Below are positions 54,651 through 63,742 of a stretch of 64,000 nt of DNA, piece by piece. The first letter of the stretch is position 1, and each line of letters starts with the position of its first letter. The translations under genes were made by a program, and so were the position numbers. The notes beneath the pieces are model-generated. The model was given only the letters and a program-made list of their open reading frames with translations. It had not been told where the DNA came from and searched no databases. This DNA is from Pseudonocardiales bacterium (GTDB taxonomy: Bacteria; Actinomycetota; Actinomycetes; Mycobacteriales; Pseudonocardiaceae): contig JAFATA010000038.1 in assembly GCA_019244165.1 (NCBI GenBank), positions 1 through 64,000 of the forward strand, written 5' to 3'.

Positions 54651-55442
54651 TCAGCTACCGGCTTCGGCACGGGCACCGAACCCAGTTGCCACGAAGCCCT
54701 GGGTGCGCACCGCGTCTACGGGTGCGGCAGACCCACGCCCATCGAGTTCCCGGAGTTGCGACTCCAGGTAGGTCTTCAAGCGAGTGCGGTACTCACGCTC
54801 GAACGTACGCAGTTCTTCGATCTTCTTCTCCAGGACGTTCTTCTCCTGGCTGAGCGAACCGAGGATCTCCGAGTGCTTGCGCGTCGCATCACGCTCCAAC
54901 GACGCAGCCTTCTCCCGCGACTGCCGATCCACCGTCTCGGCCCTGCTCCGAGCATCATTGAGCATGCTCTCAGCTCTGGTCCTGGCCTCGTTCACCATGC
55001 CATCGGCCTTGACCCTCGCCTCAGAGAGCAACTGCTCAGACCTCGCCCGAGCATCGCTCAACATCCCGTCCGCTTCAGCCTTGGCCTCACCGGTCAACCG
55101 ATCAGCCATCTCCTGGGCCAAGCCCAGCACCTTGGCCGCTTGGACGTGGTGATCACCACCCGACGGGGGTTGCTCTCTCATCGGGGGCGGTACCGGAGCC
55201 ATCACCGGACGAGGCGGCTCCAAGGGCCGAAGGTTGCCTCCAGTGTCCACCGGAGCAGCGCGCAGCTGCTGATCAAACTGCTCAACCCGGTTACGGAGAT
55301 CGTTGTTCTCCTCAATCAACCGAGTTAGCTCGGCCTCAACCAGGTCGAGGAAGGCGTCCACCTCGTCCTCGTTGTAGCCCCGTTTGCCGATCGGCGGCTT
55401 ACTGAACGCGACGTTGTGAACGTCGGCGGGGGTCAGCGGCAT
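54651..55442 (-). CDS. divIVA: DivIVA/Wag31 polar growth protein
   Basis: The 263-residue protein begins with the DivIVA membrane-targeting signature ([20 protein letters not shown] and [14 protein letters not shown]). Long coiled coils follow at about 35-60 and 100-230 ([15 protein letters not shown], then [16 protein letters not shown]). It marks cell poles and organises apical wall growth. The position next to yggT and sepF is conserved. Confidence 0.96.
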   Translation of the reverse strand: MPLTPADVHNVAFSKPPIGKRGYNEDEVDAFLDLVEAELTRLIEENNDLRNRVEQFDQQLRAAPVDTGGNLRPLEPPRPVMAPVPPPMREQPPSGGDHHVQAAKVLGLAQEMADRLTGEAKAEADGMLSDARARSEQLLSEARVKADGMVNEARTRAESMLNDARSRAETVDRQSREKAASLERDATRKHSEILGSLSQEKNVLEKKIEELRTFEREYRTRLKTYLESQLRELDGRGSAAPVDAVRTQGFVATGFGARAEAGS

Positions 55443-55483
55443 CGGATCACCTCACGCACTCCTCAACGACTAGTACCTGCTGG

Positions 55484-55513
55484 GGGACATCCTGGGACAT
55501 CCTGGGACCTCCG
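55484..55513. repeat. Three 10-bp tandem units between yggT and divIVA
   Basis: The unit gggacatcct occurs twice, followed by gggacctccg, in the spacer downstream of yggT. Confidence 0.8.
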
Positions 55514-55531
55514 CCCCGAACCCGGTGGCCG

Positions 55532-55822
55532 CTACATCCTCATCGGCTCAACCACGCGCATCAGTATGAGTACCACGAACAACAGAATCATCATGGAGAG
55601 GTCCAGCCCGACGCCTCCGATCCGGATGGGTTTGACCACTCGACGGAGCGCCCGGACCGGAGGGTCCGTCATGGTATAGACCGACTCCAGGGCGATCGCC
55701 ACCCCCCCGACCGGTTGCCAGTTACGCGCGAAGGTACGCACAAGCTCGACCACGATACGCGCCGTGAGCAGCAGCCAGAAGAAGAAGAGCAGGTAGTAAA
55801 CGACCCAACGGACCACGTCCAC
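55532..55822 (-). CDS. YggT family membrane protein
   Basis: The 96-residue protein has two hydrophobic helices (VVYYLLFFFWLLLTARIVVELV and SMMILLFVVLILMRVV) around a conserved loop with YTMTDPPVRALRRVVKP. It is a regular member of the division cluster between sepF and divIVA. The molecular role is not established. Confidence 0.92.
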   Translation of the reverse strand: MDVVRWVVYYLLFFFWLLLTARIVVELVRTFARNWQPVGGVAIALESVYTMTDPPVRALRRVVKPIRIGGVGLDLSMMILLFVVLILMRVVEPMRM

Positions 55823-55878
55823 AGCGACACTCTGCCACCGGCAGCTAGGGGGTGCTGAACCGGGGCACCTTGGGCGCC

Positions 55879-56715
55879 TTAGTTGAAAGAGTGACCTTCG
55901 GCGATCCGGCGTCTGTCCTCGGCAGACACGTCGACGTTGGGCGGCGAGAGGAGGAAGACCTTGTTGGTGATCTTGTCGATCGAGCCACGCAGCGCGAAGG
56001 CCAGCCCGGCTGCGAAGTCGACGAGCCGCTTGGCGTCCCGGTCCTCCATCGCGGTCAGATTCATGATCACCGGATTTCCCTCCCGGTAGCGTTCCCCGAT
56101 GGGCCGGGCCTCGTTGTAGCTGTACGGGTGCAAGGTGACGATGCGGGTCGCCCCGCGGGCCGCCACAGATGCGCTGTCTTCTCCGAGCGGGTCGGTTGGC
56201 GGGGCCGGCGTGACGCGCGGGGGCCTGGCTGGTTGGTGAGCCGTTGGCCTCGTATTGATGGCCGCCGCATCGATGGCCAGCGAGCCGCGTATCGGAGCTT
56301 CAGTGGCCCATGAGTCGGTTCGAGGCTCCGCGACGTGAAGCTCCTCCGCGACGTGAAGCTCCGTGGCCCAGGCCGGTGAACGAGCCCAGGCCGGTGAACG
56401 AGCAGAGTGCATCCTGGGCGGGGCATGATGGCCGGCCCGGGTAGCGAAGCCGTCGCCATAGTCGCGGTTTGTGGAGGTGTTTGCGGTGAGAGCGTGAGCT
56501 GTGGTCCTGTCAAATCCGGATCCACGCTGTGGATCATTATAGCCTGGGGGATCACAACGCTGGCTGCCGCCCTGGTCCGGGTAGCCAGAGCGGTAAGGCG
56601 GGCGATAGTCATCGAACTGCGCTGTGTCTAACCCCGCTGCATCCAATCCCGCAGCGTCAAGTTCTTCGGCGGGGACCATGCCGAAATAGGCCTTCAGCCT
56701 GTGCAGCGCGCTCAT
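55879..56715 (-). CDS. sepF: Cell division protein SepF with expanded linker
   Basis: ATG 56715 gives 278 residues. A short N-terminal amphipathic segment (SALHRLKAYFGMVP) binds membrane. The C-terminal SepF domain (ATRIVTLHPYSYNEARPIGE, then VIMNLTAMEDRDAKRLVDFAAGLAFAL) polymerises and tethers FtsZ. The linker is about 60 residues longer than the 218-residue mycobacterial protein. It contains two in-frame 18-bp duplications (giving ARSPAWARSPAWA and ELHVAEELHVAE) and a DAAGL repeat. Linker length has therefore grown by tandem duplication. Confidence 0.94.
   Translation of the reverse strand: MSALHRLKAYFGMVPAEELDAAGLDAAGLDTAQFDDYRPPYRSGYPDQGGSQRCDPPGYNDPQRGSGFDRTTAHALTANTSTNRDYGDGFATRAGHHAPPRMHSARSPAWARSPAWATELHVAEELHVAEPRTDSWATEAPIRGSLAIDAAAINTRPTAHQPARPPRVTPAPPTDPLGEDSASVAARGATRIVTLHPYSYNEARPIGERYREGNPVIMNLTAMEDRDAKRLVDFAAGLAFALRGSIDKITNKVFLLSPPNVDVSAEDRRRIAEGHSFN
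56326..56402. repeat. Two 18-bp tandem duplications in the sepF linker
   Basis: Unit ctccgcgacgtgaagctc occurs at 56326-56343 and 56344-56361. Unit cccaggccggtgaacgag occurs at 56367-56384 and 56385-56402. Both pairs are identical at DNA level. Confidence 0.95.
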
Positions 56716-56776
56716 CGTTTCGCCTTCCTGTCCCGATCTTCGGCGCACCGCCCGCTGGTCTCGGCCCAGCACGCCG

Positions 56777-57577
56777 TCAGGCCGTGGGATACGCTCCACG
56801 CGAGGTTAACGGCCGAGTGCCCAGTAGCGCGGTTCCGACACGCACGCAGGTCGAGCCGCACGCAATGGCCTGCTCAAGATCGCCGCTCATCCCGGCGGAG
56901 AGTTCGACTGCGCCAGGGTGCGAACGGCGTAGCCGTTGTGCGGTTGCGCCGAGCCGGGTGAAGGCTGCCCGGGGATCGACACCGAGCGGAGCAACCCCCA
57001 TCACTCCCTCCAGCCGGAGCTGTGGTGCGGCCGCCACCCGATCGGCCAGTGCCTCGAGCTGGAGCAGCGGGCAACCGCCACGCGCCGGGTCGCCGTCCAG
57101 GCTGGCCTGGACGAGCACGCCAAGAGCGGCGTGGCGCTGCCCGGCCTCCCTCGCGGCGCGGGCGGCCCGGTCCAGGGCCTCGACCAGCCGGACCGAATCC
57201 ACCGACTGCACCTGCACCGCCCACCGAGCCACTGAGCGGGATTTGTTGCGCTGCAATCGACCGACCATGTGCCAGCGCACCCCCACCGCCGGCCGTAGCG
57301 CGGCAACCTGGGCCACCTTGGCAGCGGCTTCGGAGTCTCGGGCCTCAGCGGCGTCGAGCACGCCCAGGTCAGCAAGCAGCGCCACGTCGTCTGCCGGGAA
57401 GGTCTTGGTGACCGGGAGTAGGCGCACCTCAGCGGTGTCCCGCCCGGCGGCGGCGCACGCGGCGGCGATGCGGCCGCGAAGGCGCGCCAGCGCCGCCGCC
57501 AGCTCATCGCGGCGACCGTCCACGATCTGCTCTTCTGACAGCTTGTCAGGCCCAATCACTCGATCCAGGCCAATCAC
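56777..57577 (-). CDS. YggS-family PLP-binding protein (PLP homeostasis)
   Basis: The 266-residue protein is an alanine-racemase-fold PLP carrier. The cofactor lysine is in LLPVTKTFPADDVALLADLG, and RWHMVGRLQRNKSRSVARW and ELSAGMSGDLEQAIACGST are conserved. The GTG start at 57577 lies in a three-unit 18-bp array, so GTG 57559 in the next unit is an equally good start. The upstream pgeF stop sits in the adjacent unit. Confidence 0.93.
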   Translation of the reverse strand: MIGLDRVIGPDKLSEEQIVDGRRDELAAALARLRGRIAAACAAAGRDTAEVRLLPVTKTFPADDVALLADLGVLDAAEARDSEAAAKVAQVAALRPAVGVRWHMVGRLQRNKSRSVARWAVQVQSVDSVRLVEALDRAARAAREAGQRHAALGVLVQASLDGDPARGGCPLLQLEALADRVAAAPQLRLEGVMGVAPLGVDPRAAFTRLGATAQRLRRSHPGAVELSAGMSGDLEQAIACGSTCVRVGTALLGTRPLTSRGAYPTA

Positions 57578-57606
57578 TCGATCCAGGCCAACTACTCAAT
57601 CCAGGT
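57553..57606. repeat. Three 18-bp tandem units at the pgeF/yggS junction
   Basis: Two identical copies of caatcactcgatccaggc are followed by a diverged third. On the minus strand each unit reads TGGATCGAGTGATTGG-like sequence, so each copy carries the pgeF ending WIE-stop and a GTG usable by yggS. Confidence 0.95.
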
Positions 57607-58302
57607 TAGTGCCGCCAGCCGGCCGGTGACTCCATCGCGGCGGTAGCTGTACAGCGTGGGGTCCTCGATCGTGCACCGGGGGTCAACGCCGATCCGGGTC
57701 ACGCCAGCGGCAGCAAGCTGCCGGCACAGCCCGGCCCGCAGGTCCAGACCTGCGGTGCCCCGGCGAGTGCGGCAAGCGCTGCCTGGCAAGCGGGCCTCCA
57801 CGTCGAGCTGCATCTGGTCGGGTACCTCGTAGCACTGCCCGCACGCCGAGGGACCGAGCAGCACCTCTACCCGCTTCATGCGCGCGCCGAGCCGCCGCAT
57901 CGCCTCCAGCGCGGCAGGCAGTACCCCGGCCCGGGCTCCCACCCGCCCGGCGTGCACGGCAGCGACAATCTTGGCCATGGGATCAGCGAGCAGTACCGGC
58001 ACGCAGTCGGCGACCAGTGCTGCTACCGCGAGCCGGGGTTCAGCCGTGACCAACGCGTCGCTGGCTGGCACCGGCCGCAGCTGCGGGCCGTCGATCACGG
58101 TGACCGTGCGGCCGTGCACCTGCTGCATCCAGACCAGGCGCTGCACGGGCAGCCCCATCCTGGCGGCAAGCTGTTCTCGATTGGCAGCCACCGCCTCGGG
58201 GCGGTCGCCGACATGCTCCCCCACGTTGAATGATGCATAGGGCGACGCTGAGTGACCGCCGTGCCGAGTAGTGACCATCCGCCGGATGCCGATGGTCCTC
58301 AC
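57592..58302 (-). CDS. pgeF: Peptidoglycan editing factor PgeF (YfiH/laccase-domain)
   Basis: The 236-residue protein has the YfiH domain with [20 protein letters not shown], the metal-binding [14 protein letters not shown] and AAVHAGRVG histidine/cysteine positions, and [11 protein letters not shown]. Such proteins act as purine nucleoside-cleaving or peptidoglycan-editing hydrolases. The GTG start overlaps the ftsZ stop by 4 bp. It is normally coupled to yggS downstream, but here an 18-bp array separates them. Confidence 0.93.
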   Translation of the reverse strand: MRTIGIRRMVTTRHGGHSASPYASFNVGEHVGDRPEAVAANREQLAARMGLPVQRLVWMQQVHGRTVTVIDGPQLRPVPASDALVTAEPRLAVAALVADCVPVLLADPMAKIVAAVHAGRVGARAGVLPAALEAMRRLGARMKRVEVLLGPSACGQCYEVPDQMQLDVEARLPGSACRTRRGTAGLDLRAGLCRQLAAAGVTRIGVDPRCTIEDPTLYSYRRDGVTGRLAALTWIE

Positions 58303-59567
58303 CGCTTCATGAACGGCGGAACGTCCACGTCGTCATCGTCGTCGAAGTCGTCGGTCACGGGTACCGCCCGGCCTGGTCTGAACCCACCGGTGGTGGGCTG
58401 CCAGGTGGCTGGATCTCCTGGCCTGTGGCGAACCGGGGAGGCAACCGGAAAGGGCTCGGCCGCAGTGGCGCCAGCCACCCTAGACCCGCCGACGGGGGCC
58501 TCAGCAGTGGACGACGTGGGCGGAGACAGCGGCTGGCCAGCCTGGCCAAGGCGCCCGGCTTGCCCGCTGGCCACCGTCCGCGCGGCCACCGGCTTCGGGT
58601 CCAACTTTTTGTGTGCGGGCACACCGGAGTCGAAGCCAGCCGCTATTACCGTGACTCGCACCTCGTCACCCAGCGAATCGTCGATCACCGTGCCGAAGAT
58701 GATGTTGGCGTCGGGATGCGCGGACTCCTGCACCAGGGAAGCGGCCTCGTTGATCTCAAAGAGGCCCAGGTCCGAGCCGCCAGCGATAGACAGCAGGACA
58801 CCGTGCGCCCCCTCCATCGACGCTTCCAGCAACGGCGAGTTAATGGCCTTCTCGGCGGCCTGCACCGCCCTGCCCTCTCCCCGAGCGGTCCCGATGCCCA
58901 TCAGTGCACTGCCCGCCCCGGACATGACGCTTTTCACGTCGGCGAAGTCAAGATTGATCAGACCGGGGGTGGTGATGAGATCGGTGATGCCCTGAACGCC
59001 GGACAGCAACACCTCGTCGGCGGAACGGAACGCATCCATCAAGCTCAGGTTGGTATCGCCCAGCTGCAGCAGCCGATCGTTGGGGATCACGATCAGAGTG
59101 TCGCACTCGTTTCGCAGCTCGGCGATGCCGTCCTCGGCCTGACCAGACCGCCGCTTACCCTCGAAGGTGAACGGTCTGGTGACCACGCCAATAGTCAGCG
59201 CGCCCAGTTTGCGGGCGACGTTGGCTACCACCGGGGCGCCGCCGGTACCGGTCCCGCCGCCCTCACCGGCGGTGACAAACACCATGTCGGCTCCCTTGAG
59301 AACCTCCTCGATCTCGTCGCGGTGGTCTTCGGCGGCCTTGCGGCCGACCTCTGGGTTTGCCCCCGCGCCGAGCCCGCGGGTGAGCTCCCGCCCAATGTCG
59401 AGCTTGACATCGGCGTCCGACATCAGCAGCGCCTGGGCATCGGTGTTTACCGCGATGAACTCAACGCCGCCCAGCCCGACCTCAATCATGCGGTTGACTG
59501 CGTTGACGCCGCCACCGCCGATTCCGGCAACCTTGATCACGGCGAGGTAATTGTGCGGCGGTGTCAT
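58299..59567 (-). CDS. ftsZ: Cell division protein FtsZ
   Basis: ATG 59567 gives 422 residues. The tubulin signature [15 protein letters not shown] binds GTP, and the N-terminus starts [23 protein letters not shown]. The T7-loop region [13 protein letters not shown] is intact. The C-terminal [11 protein letters not shown] is the conserved peptide that binds SepF and other partners. It forms the Z-ring. Upstream, about 3.2 kb of accessory DNA separates it from ftsQ, so it must use its own promoter. Confidence 0.97.
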   Translation of the reverse strand: MTPPHNYLAVIKVAGIGGGGVNAVNRMIEVGLGGVEFIAVNTDAQALLMSDADVKLDIGRELTRGLGAGANPEVGRKAAEDHRDEIEEVLKGADMVFVTAGEGGGTGTGGAPVVANVARKLGALTIGVVTRPFTFEGKRRSGQAEDGIAELRNECDTLIVIPNDRLLQLGDTNLSLMDAFRSADEVLLSGVQGITDLITTPGLINLDFADVKSVMSGAGSALMGIGTARGEGRAVQAAEKAINSPLLEASMEGAHGVLLSIAGGSDLGLFEINEAASLVQESAHPDANIIFGTVIDDSLGDEVRVTVIAAGFDSGVPAHKKLDPKPVAARTVASGQAGRLGQAGQPLSPPTSSTAEAPVGGSRVAGATAAEPFPVASPVRHRPGDPATWQPTTGGFRPGRAVPVTDDFDDDDDVDVPPFMKR

Positions 59568-59898
59568 CCACGTGCGCCTTCGCTGTCGAACCCTTCGCCG
59601 TCCATGACAGTGCGGCCTTCCTCGTCGCTGCCAACACCCTGCCGGCATCCGAGCACCTTTTACTCCCCTCGGCGTGGCAGAACCCTCAACCTCATCTGAA
59701 GGATTAGAGTTATGTCAGCTTTGTCTTCCGGGCGAAGGTAGGCACCGTCCCCAGCGGCGTCCAGCAGCCACGCCGGACAGGTCGGCGATCCGGCGTGCCC
59801 GGTCGGCGTCCCCCCATGAACTCGACTGCACCGACGTTGGTGGGCCCTTGAAACGTCGCTAATATCGAGTTGACGAGCCTATCTATGTGACATAGCTC
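59568..59898. promoter_or_regulatory. ftsZ upstream region with retained promoter-like sequence
   Basis: On the minus strand, ctgacataactctaatcc followed by gatgaggttgagggttct lies 110-160 bp before ftsZ and resembles conserved actinobacterial ftsQ-ftsZ intergenic sequence. Beyond about 59735 the sequence no longer looks like that spacer, so the accessory DNA probably begins there. No gene is supported in this stretch. Confidence 0.45.
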
Positions 59899-60081
59899 GT
59901 GACCCAACTACGACTGCCCACCCTGGCGCTGCCTGCGGGGTTGCTAGCGCGCCTTGGGCCGCTGGCCGGGGCGGACGGGACCACCCACGGCGCTGAGACC
60001 TTCCCTGCCACCTGGCACGCCATCGTGCCGGAAGCCACCTGGCGCGCAGTGGTGTCCATCCTCAGCGACCCCCAGCCCTGA
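59899..60081 (+). CDS. Small ORF, unknown
   Basis: The 60-residue frame starts at GTG 59899 and ends with TWHAIVPEATWRAVVSILSDP, which has a protein-like helix pattern. It is convergent with the XRE gene, 8 bp away. I recognise no family and cannot exclude chance. Confidence 0.35.
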   Translation: MTQLRLPTLALPAGLLARLGPLAGADGTTHGAETFPATWHAIVPEATWRAVVSILSDPQP

Positions 60082-60089
60082 ATTTCCGG

Positions 60090-61130
60090 TCATTCCTCGG
60101 CCAGTTTGCGGCGACGTATCGCCCATTCTGAATCACGCCACGCCGCTGGCATGGTGGCTAGGCATTCGAGCGCGGCTCTTCTGGCCCCTTGGATGTCCCC
60201 CAAGGCGCGGAGCACGAATCCGCGTTGGCCCATGAAGAACGCGGGCACGTACCAATAACCTGAGGGCGGCAGCCCTTCCGGTGGTGGTAACTGACCGACC
60301 ATGCGATCAGCCTCGGTGAGTAGGCGAACCGCACTAGCCCGGTCGTTGTCGCGGGCCAACACTTCGGCCCGCTGATATGTGATGTAGGTACGTAGTCCAA
60401 TGTGTTCACGCGTGTCTCGCTGTGCGGCCTCCGATAGCGAGTCCGCCTTTCGTAGATCTCCCCTGCGCAGTCGCGCATACGCTTGGAAGCTCAACGCGGT
60501 TGAGAATCGAAGAGGGTCGTCGGCCTCAACCGCCAACACGGCGGCGCGGTCAAGGTATCGGTCAGCGTCGTCCCAACGACCCAATGGAATCGACAGCCAC
60601 CCGAGGTACTGGTTGATCTCACTTGACAACCCTAGAGCAGCCGGACGTGCCTGGGCTCGCACCCCAGCAGCCAGTTGATCAGCCAAGTTCTGTTGCTGCT
60701 GGACCGACGGGAATACGGCTGCAGCGCTGGTTTCGTCCTCTAGATGGCGGATCCCGACCAGCACGGCCGCCAACGCCTCGATGGCAGCTTCATCTGTGCG
60801 CCACGGCTGCACAGCTGCCATGGACAGCCGTTCCCTCCCGTCTGGATCGAGTACGCCGGCCGGGTCGGACACCCTGGTTTCTGGTGATACCAACAACTCC
60901 TCGATAGGCGATTCGAAATATCTTTCCAAAAGGCGTGTCGTGGCGGGACGCAGCCGGTCTGATGTCAACTGACCAGCGGCAAGCCCCTGCACGTGTCGAA
61001 TACTCACCGTACCGACTTCGTTATTTTCGCGGGCGAATACTTCCAACTGCTCGGAGAATTCTTCCAAGGTAAGTCTGCGTTCCCGGATACGCTGCGCCAG
61101 CACCGTTCGTGCCGGGTATACTCTGGACAT
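60090..61130 (-). CDS. XRE-type regulator with TPR repeats, inserted between ftsQ and ftsZ
   Basis: ATG 61130 lies behind gggaggaggtgcg, a strong site, and gives 346 residues. The first 90 residues are an HTH-like domain (RIRERRLTLEEFSEQLEVFARE, then VSIRHVQGLAAGQLTS). From about 100 onward come TPR-like helices (ADRYLDRAAVLAVEADDPLRF, YARLRRGDLRKADSLSEAAQ, ALGDIQGARRAALECLATM). It resembles the accessory XRE-TPR regulators at the left of the window. It lies on the same strand as ftsQ and ftsZ, so its transcription could read into ftsZ. Confidence 0.85.
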   Translation of the reverse strand: MSRVYPARTVLAQRIRERRLTLEEFSEQLEVFARENNEVGTVSIRHVQGLAAGQLTSDRLRPATTRLLERYFESPIEELLVSPETRVSDPAGVLDPDGRERLSMAAVQPWRTDEAAIEALAAVLVGIRHLEDETSAAAVFPSVQQQQNLADQLAAGVRAQARPAALGLSSEINQYLGWLSIPLGRWDDADRYLDRAAVLAVEADDPLRFSTALSFQAYARLRRGDLRKADSLSEAAQRDTREHIGLRTYITYQRAEVLARDNDRASAVRLLTEADRMVGQLPPPEGLPPSGYWYVPAFFMGQRGFVLRALGDIQGARRAALECLATMPAAWRDSEWAIRRRKLAEE

Positions 61131-62193
61131 CGCACCTCCTCCCATGGACGCACGCCGCCTACGGCTGGTCACTTAATGTAGGTCTCGCTAGTCACAGGAC
61201 CCTGCAATCGCCCCACCTCGGTCGACGCTCGCGGGGGCGTTCTCATCGAAACCGTGTGCACTGTCCTCTCGCTAGGTTGGTCAGCATGTCGGCTACGCGA
61301 AGATCGTAGCTGACCCCAAGACCGTCTACGACCGGCGACAAGAGCACTCCACGACCAGGCGCGCCGCACAAGTCAGTCGCGGACGCTGGCTGGCCACCAG
61401 CGACACAGATGACGACGCGCTGACGTGGCCGATCGTCCGCGCGGACGTCCGCATCATTCCTATCTCCCCTACTTGCTCAGGGAATGTAGCCGCGCAGGGA
61501 CCTCGAAAGCGCGTCCCGCGATGCTCCTATTTACCTCCCGGGCGCAGGCGCTGACACTCCGGGACACACCTCCCTCCCTGGAGCCACTCAACTACTCAAG
61601 GTAATTTCGGGTTACGTCGGCGGTGCGGAGTATCGGTATCCCGTCCCGTACCGCCGAGCGCCGTTGATGGGGCCTACCGGCCCCGGGTTGGACCGGGTGG
61701 AGACAGCCGCCGGGCAACACCCGTCCCACCCGCACGCCGATCAGACTTCCCCGCCGCTCAACCGCCGTACGCACACTGTCCCGACCTAAACCCGTCCCGC
61801 TAGAGGTCCCAGCCTGACCTACCGGGACGCCTTGCGCAGCGAGCGGCGCAGAAGCCCGTTGTCTCGTCTCACAGTGCGGGTGGGACCCTTACGCGCGCAG
61901 GCGCGCGCGTGGCGTGAGACAATCTCGTGGACGGTCGGTCGTCTCCGGTCTAGCTTAGGACCGATCGTAAGACGTTCCTTGCTAGGAAAGCCTAACCAGT
62001 GGAGGACATCATCGATCCAGAGGCTAGGCAGGTCCAACGAGACTATTTAGAAACTATTTAGAACATGACCGCGATGTCGCTGCTCAGGTTTACCGTGCTC
62101 TCGACTCAGCATCTCTCCTTGCTCTGCTATCTGTCATCCGCCATCAAATCACCCAATTGGGAAAAGGGCTAGAGTTCTGGTCATCGGCTAGCG
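61131..62193. other. Accessory intergenic region with inverted and direct repeats
   Basis: About 1.06 kb has no convincing gene. It contains a bulged inverted repeat at 61279-61315 (ggtcagc...cgtagctgacc). Near 61880 a hairpin acgcgcgc-aggc-gcgcgcgt lies between outer arms gtctcac and gtgagac. A 12-bp direct repeat gactatttagaa/actatttagaac lies near 62045. Short ORFs such as 61819-62037 minus overlap these structures. The pattern suits regulatory or replication-type DNA, or decayed mobile DNA. Confidence 0.45.
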
Positions 62194-62511
62194 ATGGAGT
62201 TACTTAACAAACAAGCGGCAGCAGAGTCCCCATGGAATGAACTCGCAGCTATCTTGTCCTTACGAGCCTTAGACAACCCGGAATGGGACGACGTTAATGA
62301 ACAAATACAAACACGCATACGACCCATACTCGACCAGATAAGCCACGGAGCACAGAAGAATACAGAAACGGCGATGTATCACACGCTCACACATTTAAGC
62401 GCCCTTCACCATCGGCACCGAACTGCCACCGAAGAACTTATCCGACGGGGCGTGCTCCCGGACGCACCGCCTATCAAGCCGAACACTGACCAACTGCAAA
62501 TGGCCGACTAA
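62194..62511 (+). CDS. Small hypothetical protein, low GC
   Basis: The 105-residue product starts at ATG 62194 and is helix-rich (ESPWNELAAILSLRALDNPEW, then TAMYHTLTHLSALHHRHR). Its DNA is clearly AT-richer than the flanking ftsQ and ftsZ, with many A/T-ending codons, which indicates foreign origin. No signal peptide, membrane helix or known motif is visible, and I do not recognise the family. Confidence 0.6.
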   Translation: MELLNKQAAAESPWNELAAILSLRALDNPEWDDVNEQIQTRIRPILDQISHGAQKNTETAMYHTLTHLSALHHRHRTATEELIRRGVLPDAPPIKPNTDQLQMAD

Positions 62512-62605
62512 TCAGCTCCGCAATATAAACGTTGGTGACGACGCATCGACAAGTCCTTTTGCTCCCTCTCGTGGAATAGGCCACACGACACACGGTGGCG
62601 CATAA

Positions 62606-62800
62606 CGTCTTCGCGGTGGTGCTGCCCCGGAACTCGCCTGCCGCTTCACTCCCGGCGGGCCCGCCCCATTCACGCTGTGCCGGGACCGAAGGCCAGGGAG
62701 CTATCTGGGCCAGGTCTTCGCGTGGTCCAGCGCGGCCAACACCGTGATCAGCCGGGCCTGGTTCGTCTTCACGGCTCTGGGCCTGCTGCCGTCCTCATGA
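62606..62800 (+). pseudogene. Coding-like remnant convergent with ftsQ
   Basis: An in-frame stretch with no start codon ends YLGQVFAWSSAANTVISRAWF and then GLLPSS-stop. It looks like the C-terminus of a protein but is cut off at a stop at 62603-62605. It does not match anything I recognise. It is probably debris from the insertion beside ftsQ. Confidence 0.3.
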
Positions 62801-63742
62801 GGCGATGGTGGGTAAGGCGGGGCTGGAGACGTCGTAGACCTTGCCGGGTTGGGTCAGTAGCGGGCCAAGCACGGCCGCCTTGCGGTCACCCTGCTCCGCG
62901 TCGCCCCAGCGCACCTCGCGCTCCGTGCTCCCCCGTCCTTTGCCCAGACCCAGCACGACGCCAGCGGGAGACCTCGCGGCTACCGAGCGGACTTGGACCC
63001 GCAGCCACTCGGGCAGACCGGTCAGCACCGCCAGCGTGGCCACCGTCACGGCGTCTCGGGGTCCGACCCGGGCTACCCGCAGCTCAGGCAGGCCAGGTGG
63101 CCCGGCAGGCACTACCGCGTAGTCGGTTCCGGTAGCGTCCACCAGATGCACCCCGTTGGCGCGGCGCACCACCGCGACCGGGGTGCGTTCAGTGACGTCT
63201 ACTCGCACCGTTCCGTCCAGGTCGCACCGTACCTGGACGCTCGCCACCTGCGGCAGGGCGGCCACCCGGGTCGCGATCGCCTGAGTGTCCAGGCGCATCA
63301 TCGGCGTGCCCAGCCGCACGGCCGCCACCGCCCGCACCACGTCGGCGGGAAGCACTCTGGCCCCCACCACCTGCACGGAGCGGGCGGCGAACAATGCACT
63401 ACCCAGCAACACCCACGACAGGACAGCGGCCAGGGTCAGCATCGCCATCCCGGCGGCCAGCCAGGGCCACCATCTTCGAGCCGGTCGGGGTGGGCGGGGC
63501 ACCCTGGCCGGGGCGACCGCGGCACGGGGATCAGCGGAGCCGGGACCAGCGTCGGTCGCCACAACCGACTTTTCGTGATCGTCATTCGGGAGGCGACAGC
63601 CGCGGGTGACCCGGCTGATCCTGCCGAAATGACGATCAGGGGACAACCCAGCGTCGCGCTCCCGGGTGAGCGCCGAGGGGCGCGGCGCATCGCGCCGGGA
63701 CCGGCGTCGGGCGCCCGAGGCGCCGGGACCGGCGGCGCTCAC
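62795..63742 (-). CDS. ftsQ: Cell division protein FtsQ
   Basis: GTG 63742 overlaps the murC stop by 4 bp and gives 315 residues. A basic cytoplasmic segment precedes one membrane helix ([24 protein letters not shown]). The POTRA domain follows ([51 protein letters not shown]). It links the early and late divisome and helps recruit FtsL-FtsB. Its stop overlaps the accessory remnant, showing that the insertion lies immediately after the gene. Confidence 0.94.
   Translation of the reverse strand: MSAAGPGASGARRRSRRDAPRPSALTRERDAGLSPDRHFGRISRVTRGCRLPNDDHEKSVVATDAGPGSADPRAAVAPARVPRPPRPARRWWPWLAAGMAMLTLAAVLSWVLLGSALFAARSVQVVGARVLPADVVRAVAAVRLGTPMMRLDTQAIATRVAALPQVASVQVRCDLDGTVRVDVTERTPVAVVRRANGVHLVDATGTDYAVVPAGPPGLPELRVARVGPRDAVTVATLAVLTGLPEWLRVQVRSVAARSPAGVVLGLGKGRGSTEREVRWGDAEQGDRKAAVLGPLLTQPGKVYDVSSPALPTIAS

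Noticed and set aside
56529-57629. 366-residue plus-strand ORF
   Set aside because: It is antisense to yggS, whose family motifs are clear.
62677-63135. 152-residue plus ORF over the ftsQ end
   Set aside because: Most of it is antisense to ftsQ, and its composition is Arg/Pro-rich shadow.
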